This document shows, piece by piece, positions 55,478 to 64,000 of a DNA stretch of 64,000 bases; the stretch's first letter is position 1, and each line of letters starts with the position of its first letter. Location of the stretch: assembly GCF_003260275.1 (NCBI RefSeq), contig NZ_QJHB01000014.1:1-64000 (forward strand), written 5' to 3'. The notes below the pieces were generated by a model that saw only the letters and a program-made list of their open reading frames with translations, made no database searches and was not told where the DNA came from. The position numbers and the translations under genes are program-made. Source of the DNA: Homoserinimonas sp. OAct 916 (GTDB taxonomy: Bacteria; Actinomycetota; Actinomycetes; Actinomycetales; Microbacteriaceae).

Positions 55478-57030
55478 GACTGCGCCTGCTGCTGCTCGTC
55501 AACTCCTGGAGGCGGAGCCCCTGGCAGTTGGTCGCCGTTGTTCTCGGTGCGGCGTACGGCCTCGGCATGCTCGGCCTGATCACCGTCGGCATGGTCGCCC
55601 TGGGCGGCACCGACACGCTCTTCATCCGAACGGTACTGGTTCTGGCCGGCTCCGCCCTGGTGATCGGCTGGATGGTCGGCCCGCTGATCACCGTCGGTAT
55701 CGACCAGACGCTGGATCCGGCCCGATTGGCTCCGTTCCCGCTGACGAAAAGCCAGGTGTTGGCCGGGATCACCGTGGGTGGGGTGCTCGGCATCCCCGGG
55801 ATCCTCACCCTGCTGGCCACCGGAGCGATCATGGTCGCCTGGTGGCAGCATCCGGCTGCTGCCGTGGCCGCACTGGTCTGTGCCGTTGTCGGCACGCTCA
55901 GTTGTGTCATCGGCGCGCGCACGGTTGCCGCGATGACCACCGGTCTGGTCTCGGGGCGCCGCTTCCGGGAGATCAGCGGGGTGCTGCTGTTCATACCCCT
56001 GGTTCTGCTCGGCCCGATCATCATCGTTCTCGGCACCGGTGTTCGGGGTGCCGTGGATGCTCTGCCCCAGGTCGCCGCGGGGCTTGGCTGGACCCCGCTG
56101 GGAGCCGTCTGGTCTGTTCCGGCCCAGATCGCACTCGGCAATCACCCGGTGGCAGCGCTCCAGTTCGCGATCGCGCTGGCCTGGCCCGTGCTGTTGGTCC
56201 TGGTATGGCGTCGCTCCCTCGACCACGCCCTGTCCAGCCCGACCCACGGCGCTTCGAGGCGGGTGGCACGCGGGGCCCTCGGCTTCTTTCGTCTTCTTCC
56301 GGACACCGCGACGGGCGCGGTCGCCGCACGCTCACTGACCTATTGGGTGCGCGACCCGCGGTACGGCAAGCAGTTGATCCTCGTGCCGATCATCCCTGTG
56401 TTGCTGTACTTCTATGCCAGCACCGCAGACTCACCGGGCCTTGTCAACGCGGCAGGGCCGGTGATCGCCTTCCTGCTGTCACTGTCGATCTTCACCGATG
56501 TCTCCTATGACGGCACCGCATTCGCGCTGCACCTGTCAACAGGCATCCGCGGCCGGGCCGATCGTAGCGGCCGCATCCTCGCTGTCGCCCTCTTTGCCGT
56601 GCCGATCGTCATTGCTGTCACCGTCGGCTCAGCCTGGCTCTCGAACAGTTGGTTGCACCTGCCCGGCCTGCTCGGCCTGACGCTCGGAATCCTGCTCACC
56701 GGTTTCGGCGTGGCCAGCATCACCAGCGCCCGGATCGTGTTCCCGGTTCCCGCGGCCGGAGACAGCCCCTTCAAGTCGCCGCCGGGCGCGGGGCTGATCT
56801 CCTCACTGACCACATTTGCCACCTGGGGCATCCTGCTCGTGCTCATCGTGCCCGAAATGGTGCTGGCGATCATCGGTTTCACGCTCCAGAGCCAGACGTT
56901 CGGGTGGATCACGCTTGCCGTCGGCGTTGTGCTGGGTGGCGGTGTGCTTTTGGCGGGGATCCGTATCGGCGGCGCCCTACTGGAGCGTCGCGGGCCCGAG
57001 CTGCTCCAGCAACTGGCACGTCAGGGGTAG
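55459..57030 (+). CDS. ABC-2-type transporter permease
   Basis: 523 residues with about 12 hydrophobic segments, starting at a GTG inside the end of the ATPase gene. It begins VAHLVRLRLLLLVNSWRRSPWQ, a membrane-edge amphipathic start seen in such permeases; blocks of helices include IGWMVGPLITVGIDQTLDP, LLLFIPLVLLGPIIIVLG and LILVPIIPVLLYFYA. Together with the ATPase it forms a two-gene exporter of unknown substrate. No binding protein is present. Its stop is 7 bases before the EamA gene. Confidence 0.88.
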   Translation: MVAHLVRLRLLLLVNSWRRSPWQLVAVVLGAAYGLGMLGLITVGMVALGGTDTLFIRTVLVLAGSALVIGWMVGPLITVGIDQTLDPARLAPFPLTKSQVLAGITVGGVLGIPGILTLLATGAIMVAWWQHPAAAVAALVCAVVGTLSCVIGARTVAAMTTGLVSGRRFREISGVLLFIPLVLLGPIIIVLGTGVRGAVDALPQVAAGLGWTPLGAVWSVPAQIALGNHPVAALQFAIALAWPVLLVLVWRRSLDHALSSPTHGASRRVARGALGFFRLLPDTATGAVAARSLTYWVRDPRYGKQLILVPIIPVLLYFYASTADSPGLVNAAGPVIAFLLSLSIFTDVSYDGTAFALHLSTGIRGRADRSGRILAVALFAVPIVIAVTVGSAWLSNSWLHLPGLLGLTLGILLTGFGVASITSARIVFPVPAAGDSPFKSPPGAGLISSLTTFATWGILLVLIVPEMVLAIIGFTLQSQTFGWITLAVGVVLGGGVLLAGIRIGGALLERRGPELLQQLARQG

Positions 57031-57037
57031 CAGCCGA

Positions 57038-57925
57038 GTGCCACGTCGCCTCCTTCCGCAGCATCCGGCCGCCCGTGCGGTCGTCGGCGTGCTCTGCGTG
57101 ATCGGCGGTTCGATCGGCGTGCAGTATTCGGTGGCGATCGTCACCGCGTTGTTCGCGACCGTGGGCACCTACGGGGTGAACGGACTGCGAATGCTGTTCG
57201 CGGGCGTTGTGTTGTTCGCGATCGTGCGCCCGCGACTGCGCGGGCGCACAAAGCGGGCCTGGGGGCACATCCTCGCCTTCGGGCTGGCCATGGCCGCCAT
57301 GAATGTGCTGTTCTATCTCACGGTCGAACGGCTGCCTCTCGGCGTGGCCGTCACCCTCGAATACCTCGGACCGTTCGCGATCGCCGTCACCGGGGTCACC
57401 CGGCGCTGGGAGATGGTCTTTCCGGTGATCGCGTTGACCGGCGTGATTCTGATCAGCAATCCGGGCGGCGAGATGGATGCCCTGGGCTTCGCGTTCGGAA
57501 TCGGAACGGCCGTCATGTTCGGGCTGTACACGGTGCTCGCTGAGAGGGTCGGCCGCCACAGCACAGGTGTCGATGGCCTGGTTCTGGCCGTCGCCATCGC
57601 CGCTGTCGCATTGTTGCCGTTCTCCGCCGAAGCGGCCGGCCGGGTGCAGCCCAGCGGGTGGTTTATCCTCGCGGTCTCGGGGCTGCTCGGTGTCGCGCTC
57701 GCGTTCACGTTGGATTTCACCGCCGTCAAACTGGTCTCGGCGCGCGTCGTGGCCACCCTGTTCTCGATCGACCCCGTCATCGGATCACTCATAGGCGTCG
57801 TCATTCTCGGCCAAACCCTGGCGTTCGGGGTGATCGTGGGCATCGTGCTGATCGTGATCGCCGGCGCCGCGGTCACCTGGCTCGCCGGCCGCAAGCCGCG
57901 CCTGGTGATTCCTCCGGCCGACTGA
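57038..57925 (+). CDS. EamA-family (DMT superfamily) transporter
   Basis: 295 residues from the GTG at 57038 with GGGG upstream. Ten hydrophobic helices in two repeats; GTYGVNGLRMLFAGVVLF and GVAVTLEYLGPFAIAVTG are marks of the RhtA/EamA group, and the second repeat has SARVVATLFSIDPVIGSLIGVVILGQTL. It probably exports an amino acid or other metabolite. The larger in-frame opening upstream runs over the permease gene and is not coding. It is co-directional with the ABC genes. Confidence 0.88.
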   Translation: MPRRLLPQHPAARAVVGVLCVIGGSIGVQYSVAIVTALFATVGTYGVNGLRMLFAGVVLFAIVRPRLRGRTKRAWGHILAFGLAMAAMNVLFYLTVERLPLGVAVTLEYLGPFAIAVTGVTRRWEMVFPVIALTGVILISNPGGEMDALGFAFGIGTAVMFGLYTVLAERVGRHSTGVDGLVLAVAIAAVALLPFSAEAAGRVQPSGWFILAVSGLLGVALAFTLDFTAVKLVSARVVATLFSIDPVIGSLIGVVILGQTLAFGVIVGIVLIVIAGAAVTWLAGRKPRLVIPPAD

Positions 57926-58015
57926 ACGAGTCGCCCGGCCCGATCTTGTGGATTATCCACGGTGGTCCGGGGCGGTATTAGTAGGTTTCCACAGCCGATC
58001 TGGGTGCGATTGCTA

Positions 58016-58073
58016 GGTGCGGTTGTAGCCGCACCACTGCACGTTTCCACTCCCCGGCTCGGGATCGTAACGT
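58016..58073 (+). promoter_or_regulatory. Palindromic operator and promoter before the acyl-CoA oxidase gene
   Basis: GGTGCGG and CCGCACC (58016-58022 and 58029-58035) form a perfect 7-bp palindrome around TTGTAG. TTCCAC (58045-58050), a 17-base spacer and TAACGT (58068-58073) could be the promoter. The palindrome is just upstream of the -35, where a regulator could activate or repress. Confidence 0.45.
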
Positions 58074-58115
58074 GGATGCAGATCAAGAGCTCCCCCGATC
58101 AGTTACGAGGATTCG

Positions 58116-60284
58116 ATGGCACACGCCACACGCAAGACCGCACACTCCGCCCAGAAGGCGACTACCACCACCATTCCGACGAAGGCCGTCACCTCGGCCC
58201 TCCCCGACCAGGATGCCGTGGTATCCGAGGTCGACCTTCAACTCGACCAGGTCGCCAGCAAGCAGGACACCCCCAAGGTCGACGTCGACTACCTGAACAA
58301 CTACTTGCTCGGCGCGTGGGCCGACGAGCGCCTGGCCGCCCGGGAACTCGCCGCTGATCCCGCGCTGCACCGCATCGAGGGTCTCCCCATGGACGAACAT
58401 CGCGCCCGCGTCTTCGATCAACTGGGTCTCCTGGTCAAGCACGGAGCGGTGCACCGTGCGTTCCCCACATTTCTCGGCGGACACGACGATCACGGCGGCA
58501 ACATCGCCTCATTCGAAGAACTCGTCACGGCAGACCCGTCACTGCAGATCAAGGCCGGGGTGCAGTGGGGCCTGTTCGGTTCCGCGGTCGTGCACCTCGG
58601 CACTGAGAAGCATCACCATGACCTTCTGCCCGACATCATGAGCCTCAAGGTTCCGGGGGCGTTCGCGATGACCGAGATCGGCCACGGTTCGGATGTCGCC
58701 TCCATCGGCACCACCGCGACCTACGACCCCGAAGCTCAAGAATTCGTCATCCACACCCCATTCCGCGCCGCGTGGAAGGAGTATCTCGGCAACGCCGCCA
58801 GGGACGGCAAGGCCGCGGTCGTCTTCGCCCAACTGATCACTGCCGGCATGAACCATGGCGTGCACGCCTTCTACGTGCCGCTGCGCGATGACGACGGGGA
58901 GTTCCTGGCCGGTATCGGAGGCGAGGATGACGGGCTGAAGGGCGGGCTGAACGGAATCGACAACGGTCGTCTGCACTTCGACCACGTGCGCATCCCCCGC
59001 ACGAACCTACTGAACCGATACGGCGATGTGGCGGTCGACGGCACCTACAGCTCGGAGATCTCGAGCCCGGGGCGCCGCTTCTTCACCATGCTCGGCACCC
59101 TGGTGCAGGGGCGGGTCTCACTCGACGGGGCCGCGGTTGCGGCGTCGAAGCTCGCGTTGCAGATCGCGATCACCTACGGCAATCAGCGCCGCCAGTTCAC
59201 AACGGCCGACGATGACACCGAACAGGTGCTTCTGGACTACCAGCGTCATCAGCGTCGCCTGATCCCGTTGCTGGCGACCACCTATGCAACCTCATTCGCA
59301 CACGAGCAGCTACTCGTCGCCTTCGACGGGGTGTTCTCGGGCACCACCGACACGGATGCCGACCGGCAAGATCTGGAGACCCTGGCAGCGGGCTTCAAAG
59401 CACTGTCGACGTGGCACGCGCTCGAGACCCTGCAGGAGTCACGCGAGGCCTGCGGCGGCGCCGGGTACATGGCGGAGAATCGCCTGGTGGGCCTGCGCGC
59501 CGACATGGACGTCTATGTCACCTTCGAGGGTGACAACACGGTGCTCCTGCAATTGGTGGCCAAACGTCTGCTCACCGACTACAGCCGCAAGTTTGCCAAG
59601 GCGGATGCGGGCGAATTGGCCAAATACGCCGTCGAGCAGGCTGCGGAGCGCACATACCACGGCAGTGGATTGCGTCGCTTCGGCCAGATGGTGGCCGACT
59701 TCGGATCGACCGCACGTTCGGTCGAACAGCTGCGCCACCCGATCGCGCAGCGCGCCCTCCTGACCGACCGGGTCGAGGCAATGGTGGCGACGGTCGCCGG
59801 CCGGTTGCGGTCGGCGCAGCACGCATCCCAGGCGGATGCGGCGGCCCTGTTCAACGCGAACCAGAACGAATTGATCGAGGCGGCCAGGGCTCACACGGAA
59901 CTGCTCCAATGGGAGGCGTTCACCGACGCGTTGGATAAGGTCACCGACCCGTGCACCGCTGCAGTGTTGACCTGGTTACGCGACCTGTTCGGTCTGGGCC
60001 TGGTCGAGAAGCACGCCGCCTGGTACCTGATCAACGGCCGTCTTTCCCCGCAACGGGCACAGGCGGTGACGGCGTACATCGACCGCCTGGTTGCGAGACT
60101 TCGCCCGCACGCGCAAGACCTGGTGTCGGCCTTCGGCTACACGCAGGACCACCTGCGGGCGACGATCACCAGCGGCATCGAGCAGGAACGCCAGGACGAG
60201 GCGCGCGCCTACTACGCAGAACTTCGCGCCTCCGGCCAGGAGCCCGCAAAGGAGAAGTCTCCGCGCAAAGCGAAGAAGAAATAG
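58116..60284 (+). CDS. Acyl-CoA oxidase
   Basis: 722 residues, similar in length to peroxisomal-type acyl-CoA oxidases (ACOX). ACGAGG precedes the ATG. FAD domain blocks: FAMTEIGHGSDVASIGTTATYD, GRLHFDHVRIPRTNLLNRY and EACGGAGYMAENRLVGL, followed by the base-containing loop VTFEGDNTVLLQLVAKRLL. The C-terminal domain is helical, and ends with a lysine-rich tail (KSPRKAKKK). The first 50 residues are Thr/Ala-rich and polar. It would oxidise acyl-CoA to trans-2-enoyl-CoA with oxygen, making peroxide. A perfect palindrome stands upstream and a strong terminator follows. Confidence 0.9.
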   Translation: MAHATRKTAHSAQKATTTTIPTKAVTSALPDQDAVVSEVDLQLDQVASKQDTPKVDVDYLNNYLLGAWADERLAARELAADPALHRIEGLPMDEHRARVFDQLGLLVKHGAVHRAFPTFLGGHDDHGGNIASFEELVTADPSLQIKAGVQWGLFGSAVVHLGTEKHHHDLLPDIMSLKVPGAFAMTEIGHGSDVASIGTTATYDPEAQEFVIHTPFRAAWKEYLGNAARDGKAAVVFAQLITAGMNHGVHAFYVPLRDDDGEFLAGIGGEDDGLKGGLNGIDNGRLHFDHVRIPRTNLLNRYGDVAVDGTYSSEISSPGRRFFTMLGTLVQGRVSLDGAAVAASKLALQIAITYGNQRRQFTTADDDTEQVLLDYQRHQRRLIPLLATTYATSFAHEQLLVAFDGVFSGTTDTDADRQDLETLAAGFKALSTWHALETLQESREACGGAGYMAENRLVGLRADMDVYVTFEGDNTVLLQLVAKRLLTDYSRKFAKADAGELAKYAVEQAAERTYHGSGLRRFGQMVADFGSTARSVEQLRHPIAQRALLTDRVEAMVATVAGRLRSAQHASQADAAALFNANQNELIEAARAHTELLQWEAFTDALDKVTDPCTAAVLTWLRDLFGLGLVEKHAAWYLINGRLSPQRAQAVTAYIDRLVARLRPHAQDLVSAFGYTQDHLRATITSGIEQERQDEARAYYAELRASGQEPAKEKSPRKAKKK

Positions 60285-60315
60285 GAGTGCCAGCACTGAG
60301 CCATCCGTGACGATA

Positions 60316-60348
60316 CTCGGGCCGGTGCCGTGAAGACACCGGCCCGAG
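60316..60348. terminator. Terminator between acyl-CoA oxidase and the surface protein gene
   Basis: A perfect 12-bp stem (60316-60327 with 60337-60348, CTCGGGCCGGTG) with a 9-base loop sits 32 bases past the oxidase stop. It is followed by TATTTA on the plus strand and lies 109 bases past the end of the convergent surface-protein gene, so it can serve both. Confidence 0.7.
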
Positions 60349-60456
60349 AGTATTTACCCGCTCATCCTGTCAGACGTCGCCGCCTGCGAAGCAGTGCAAC
60401 GCCCGAAGGGTCACCGAATGACGGCGCCGCTTCGTGCGTTGCTCACCGGTAGTGCA

Positions 60457-63400
60457 TCAGCCACGGCGAGAACGACGCACCAGGATGAGTACTGCTCCAG
60501 CCACCAGAAGTGACAGGCCGACACCGACGATCCCGCCCAGCTGCCAGGGACCGAAATCCACACCCGTCGATGCCAGACCACCCGTCGGCCCCTGGTCACC
60601 CGTCGGCGTCTGGTCACCCGTCGGCGTCTCATTATCGGTCGAGTCAAGGTCGGGGAGTTCCGCAATCTCATTGGTCATGGAGATCGAAACGGTCGAACCA
60701 CTCTCGCCAACGACTGTGACGACGGCTTCAGCGCCTTCACCCTCAACGGTCACATTGTCACTCAACGCGGCCCAGATGACGCCCTCCCAACGCGTGCCAT
60801 CCGGCAGAGCGGCCTCGTTCTCAGTGAGGTGCACCGCAACCCCGAGCGGCAGGTTGTCGATCACGGCCGGCATGCCAACCGTGACCTCCACGGCCCTCTG
60901 CTGCACGTTACCCATCAGGTCGGTCCAGGATGCGGTCACCGGATACACCGTGTCCGCTGGAACGTCCGCTGTGCCGGTCACCTCTTTCACCAGCTCGATG
61001 CTCCCCAACGACACGGTCACATTGTTCGTCAACGACACGGCCGCGGTAGTGGCCGCCCCGACCGTGACGATGGCCGATCCGTCTTCGCTTGCAGCGACGT
61101 TGTCTCCACCCCAGACCGGGGTGTCCCAGTTGAAGCTCTGCGAGCCTTCCGGGGTCGCCTCGCTGAGAGTCACCTGCGTGGAATGGGCCAGCTCCTGGCC
61201 GAACGCCACCACGGTGCCATCCGTGGGAACGCTCAACTCTGCGGACTGCTCGATCCCTTCACCGTCGAGCCAACTGGCTGTGACGGTGACCGTGGCGGGC
61301 ACGTCGGGGTGTCCGAGCAGGACACCGGTGACGTTCTTCGTCAACGAGAACGTCCCAGTTGCCCAGGTCGCCTCGTTTGTGACGGTGATCAGGGTGACAT
61401 CATCCTGCTGGTCCGACACGATGACTGTCGCGCTGCCGTCACCATTGTCTTCCACACCGGATCCTGAGATCGTGATCGAATCCCAGATCACTGTGGCGAT
61501 CGCTGGACGCTCACCCTCGATCACGGTCACGACCGTGCCCGCAGGCAGTTCCTCGCCCAGCGGTGTCGGCTGCACGGCATTGATGAACAGTTCTTTGGAG
61601 TGTTCCACACCGAAGGCATCCGTCCACGTCGCGGTCACGGGAAACTCGGTTTCCGAGTCAACCTCGCCTGCGGCCTCGCCGGCAATGCTCTTCAGCAGGC
61701 TGATTCCCGCGGTGGAGGTTGCCGCGTGATTGTCCAGACTGACCCGGGCATCCCCGTCGCGGCCGATGGTGACCACCGCTCGGTCGCCATCGATCCGCAC
61801 TCCGGTGCCGGACCAAGTGGGTGAGGCCCACGCGATCGAGGAACCGTCGACGAGCGCCACCTCAGTGAGCGTCACCTCTGTGCCGATGAGCAGGTTCTCC
61901 CCGAACGGCACCGACGTGCCATCCGTCGGAAGGCTCAGTGTCGCCTCGCCCGGGGTGCCCTCTTCGTTCCAAGTCGCGTTGACCGTGACCTCGTCGGGCA
62001 CGGCCGGGTTGTCGGCTTCGTCACCAACGATGTTCTTCGCGAGGGAGAAAGTGCCAACAGTGCGCTCCACGTGGTTCGTGACCGTGATCGTCGAAGGCTC
62101 TGAAGCGTGTCCGGCGAGAACCTCGATGCTCTCCGGGTCGATCACTGCCGCACCCCAGGTCAGGGTGTCGTCATCAGCTGGCGGCGTCTCGGAGAACGAC
62201 ACCGTCGAACCGATCGGGAGGTTTGCGAGCACGGTGGGCTGGTTTTGAACGATGGTGAAGACTCGATCCGGCTGAGCGGGGAAGGCCGCGCCCAGCGCAC
62301 TCACGTCGACCTGTGCCGTGACCGAGAACTCCCGGTCCGCAGCCACGAGTCCGGATGCCGGCCCATCGACGACCTTGATAACCTCCAGCGAACCGAGGTC
62401 GGCCGAGTTCGTCAACGACACTGTCGCATTCGTGCCCGGGGTGAGCGGCACCGTCGCGGTGCCGTCCGAGCCAATTGTGACACCCGCTCCTGCAAACACC
62501 GGGGTGCCGAATGTGACACCAGGAACAGCAGGGAACGTCGGCTCGGACAGTTCGACCGTCCAGCCATTACCGCGCGCGTTCAGACCACTCACCGGGGCAC
62601 CATCCAACGGCACCTGCAGGTCATACTCGTGGGTGAAGCTTCCGTCTGGAGAGATCTCCTTCACATGAACGGTAAACACCGTGCCTGTGGGCACGAACTG
62701 GGCGCCCATCGTGTCGGCGAGATCCTTCGACACGGCGATCGAGCCGCGGGACACGCCCTGCCCGGTACCGCTGCCGCGGTTGTTCTGAGTGACCGTCTGA
62801 GTGAACGTGATGCCTGCAACGTCTGCGCTGTTGCCGTACGTCGTGCCCGGAGCGTCCATACCGCCACTCGTCGTGCAGGTCGTGTAGTTGATCACGTACT
62901 GGTACTCGGGACTGAATCCTGTGACCGTGCCGCCGCCCGGAAGGGGCAGAATCGGTTGCGGAACGGTGAACGTGATGGTGTTGCCATCGAGTTTTGAGGT
63001 CACACTGTCCGTGAGATCCACTGTGGCCAAGCCACCACCGCTGATCTGGTCACGAGCTTCGAACTTCAGTCCGAGGCGCGCCGAGATGTCGTCACCGGAC
63101 CCGCAGACCTGGTGGGCAGCGGTGAGTTCGTCAGTGACGGTCAGGTCACTTGCGACGCCGTCCAAGCGTTCGCCGGGAACGGTGATCGTCCACCCGAGCG
63201 TTGTCTGGGGCAGGTTGGTCTCGCCACCGACCACGACCTGAGTCGTGTTGATGCGTCCACTCTTGCTCTCTGATCGTCCCGGAACCCTGGCTTCGCTCCC
63301 TGCGATGGTGCCGTCCACGGCCGCGCTGTTGCCAAACGTCGTGCCGGCTGTCGGTAGTCCATCGATTGTGGCGCACGTCTGGTACGTGATTCGGTAGAGA

Positions 63401-64000
63401 TGCTTCGACGGCTTGAAAGTGAAGCCGGAACCCGCGACGACGTCGAAGTCAATCTCGAATCCCTGCGCCGACGCACTGGTTGTGGTCGGTACCAGCAGAT
63501 CGGAACCGATCTGCCTCACGAGGGTCTCGCTTGGCCCGTAGCGTTCATCAATCTTCAGGCCTCGAACGACGAAATCTCCGGCGCCATCGGTGCAGAGCGC
63601 ATGCTGCCCCGACAACGTCTCTGTGAGCGTGAAACCGTCCTTGGGCGTGCCATCCGGGTTGATGAGGTGATCACCGGCGACAGTGACAGTCCACTGGATG
63701 ACACCGTTGCGGTCAGCACCCCCGAGCACACTTCCACTCTTGCTGACCTGTCCAGTGACCTCCCAGTCCTGGGTCACCCCGATGACACCGGAACTGCCGA
63801 ACCCGGGAATATCGATCGTGGCCTCGTTGGTGTATTCGGTCCCCTTGTCATCGATCTGCTTGTCGAGGGTGCAGGTATCGAACGTGACTCGGTACGTTAC
63901 GGCAGAGTCAAAACCTGCAGCCGGAGCTGCCAGATCGATCACGAAGTGCTGGTCATCCACGCCGGGCGCAATCGACGCGATCTCGGACACGTCGACCACG
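60457..64000 (-). CDS. Large DUF5979-repeat surface protein with LAXTG sorting signal, 5' end cut by window edge
   Basis: More than 1180 codons are open from the stop at 60457 to the right edge, so the N-terminus is outside. The upper part has several beta-sandwich domains with cysteine pairs (TYRVTFDTCTLDK, YQTCATIDGLP, NYTTCTTSGG) like DUF11/adhesin-type repeats. Then come about five DUF5979 repeats of about 105-125 residues, each starting like SLxxVKxVxG and ending VSLxN or ITVTN. The C-terminus has a TPTGDQ-rich linker, LASTG (a sortase E type LAXTG), a membrane helix and RRSRRG. It is therefore wall-anchored, probably an adhesin or fimbria-like stalk. Confidence 0.85.
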   Translation of the reverse strand, partial: VVDVSEIASIAPGVDDQHFVIDLAAPAAGFDSAVTYRVTFDTCTLDKQIDDKGTEYTNEATIDIPGFGSSGVIGVTQDWEVTGQVSKSGSVLGGADRNGVIQWTVTVAGDHLINPDGTPKDGFTLTETLSGQHALCTDGAGDFVVRGLKIDERYGPSETLVRQIGSDLLVPTTTSASAQGFEIDFDVVAGSGFTFKPSKHLYRITYQTCATIDGLPTAGTTFGNSAAVDGTIAGSEARVPGRSESKSGRINTTQVVVGGETNLPQTTLGWTITVPGERLDGVASDLTVTDELTAAHQVCGSGDDISARLGLKFEARDQISGGGLATVDLTDSVTSKLDGNTITFTVPQPILPLPGGGTVTGFSPEYQYVINYTTCTTSGGMDAPGTTYGNSADVAGITFTQTVTQNNRGSGTGQGVSRGSIAVSKDLADTMGAQFVPTGTVFTVHVKEISPDGSFTHEYDLQVPLDGAPVSGLNARGNGWTVELSEPTFPAVPGVTFGTPVFAGAGVTIGSDGTATVPLTPGTNATVSLTNSADLGSLEVIKVVDGPASGLVAADREFSVTAQVDVSALGAAFPAQPDRVFTIVQNQPTVLANLPIGSTVSFSETPPADDDTLTWGAAVIDPESIEVLAGHASEPSTITVTNHVERTVGTFSLAKNIVGDEADNPAVPDEVTVNATWNEEGTPGEATLSLPTDGTSVPFGENLLIGTEVTLTEVALVDGSSIAWASPTWSGTGVRIDGDRAVVTIGRDGDARVSLDNHAATSTAGISLLKSIAGEAAGEVDSETEFPVTATWTDAFGVEHSKELFINAVQPTPLGEELPAGTVVTVIEGERPAIATVIWDSITISGSGVEDNGDGSATVIVSDQQDDVTLITVTNEATWATGTFSLTKNVTGVLLGHPDVPATVTVTASWLDGEGIEQSAELSVPTDGTVVAFGQELAHSTQVTLSEATPEGSQSFNWDTPVWGGDNVAASEDGSAIVTVGAATTAAVSLTNNVTVSLGSIELVKEVTGTADVPADTVYPVTASWTDLMGNVQQRAVEVTVGMPAVIDNLPLGVAVHLTENEAALPDGTRWEGVIWAALSDNVTVEGEGAEAVVTVVGESGSTVSISMTNEIAELPDLDSTDNETPTGDQTPTGDQGPTGGLASTGVDFGPWQLGGIVGVGLSLLVAGAVLILVRRSRRG

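Noticed and set aside
57948-57964. DnaA-box-like TTATCCACG within a small palindrome, possible origin
   Set aside because: A single near-match site with no AT-rich unwinding region, no dnaA/dnaN genes and no cluster of boxes.

Overview
The window is GC-rich, strongly strand-biased coding DNA from an actinobacterium, most probably a member of the Microbacteriaceae. The signs are frequent GTG/TTG starts, several leaderless-type promoters, an LAXTG (sortase E type) surface protein, cell-wall-binding type 2 repeats, a LytR-CpsA-Psr ligase, a split actinobacterial DHA2 exporter and a HutH with the Cys-Ser-Gly cofactor tripeptide seen in other actinobacteria. The genus cannot be fixed from the sequence alone. 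No rRNA, tRNA, CRISPR array, phage or insertion-sequence transposase was seen. Both end genes are cut by the window edges.

Bases 1-21,500 are an exopolysaccharide / cell-wall glycan locus. It holds a secreted beta-propeller protein, a CDP-alcohol phosphatidyltransferase, three nucleotide-sugar enzymes in a coupled minus-strand operon (UDP-sugar dehydrogenase, epimerase, GDP-fucose-synthase-like), WcaI- and WcaF-like enzymes, a second glycosyltransferase, a hexapeptide acyltransferase coupled to a Wzx-type flippase, a Wzy-type polymerase, an SGNH esterase, a Wzz/tyrosine-kinase fusion with its low-molecular-weight phosphatase, two paralogous GH71 alpha-glucanase-like proteins (one lipoprotein, one with CWB2 repeats), a cytidylyltransferase and an LCP ligase. 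Together they can make, acylate, flip, polymerise, length-control, trim and attach a surface polysaccharide.

Bases 21,500-36,800 hold amino-acid catabolism mixed with accessory genes: an amidohydrolase / tryptophan 2,3-dioxygenase / DUF3467 operon, a VapBC-type toxin-antitoxin pair, a broken amidotransferase gene with a palindromic repeat in it, a YczE-type membrane protein, an RND exporter, the hutHUI histidine operon with a divergent IclR regulator and a perfect palindromic operator, and a DHA2 drug exporter.

Bases 36,900-45,800 are catabolic: glutaryl-CoA dehydrogenase, a cysteine-desulfurase-like PLP enzyme, a dienelactone-hydrolase-like protein, a NUDIX hydrolase, then the most distinctive cluster: a cytochrome P450 divergent from an IclR regulator, an aromatic amino acid ammonia-lyase with an unusual selectivity residue pair, and a phthalate-dioxygenase-reductase-type electron-transfer protein. 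The lyase start region is a 23-bp tandem duplication that creates an 8-codon minicistron.

Bases 46,000-64,000 hold a DEAD-box RNA helicase with a roughly 400-residue YGDR-repeat tail, a gene-poor stretch with an EamA transporter remnant and two related three-hairpin RNA-like units each ending in a terminator, a copper-handling trio (CopC, YcnI, membrane protein), RecQ, a DUF1697 protein, an ABC exporter, an EamA transporter, an acyl-CoA oxidase and a long DUF5979-repeat surface protein cut by the right edge. The best candidates for undescribed biology are the paired RNA-like units, the P450/lyase/reductase cluster and the duplicated initiation region.
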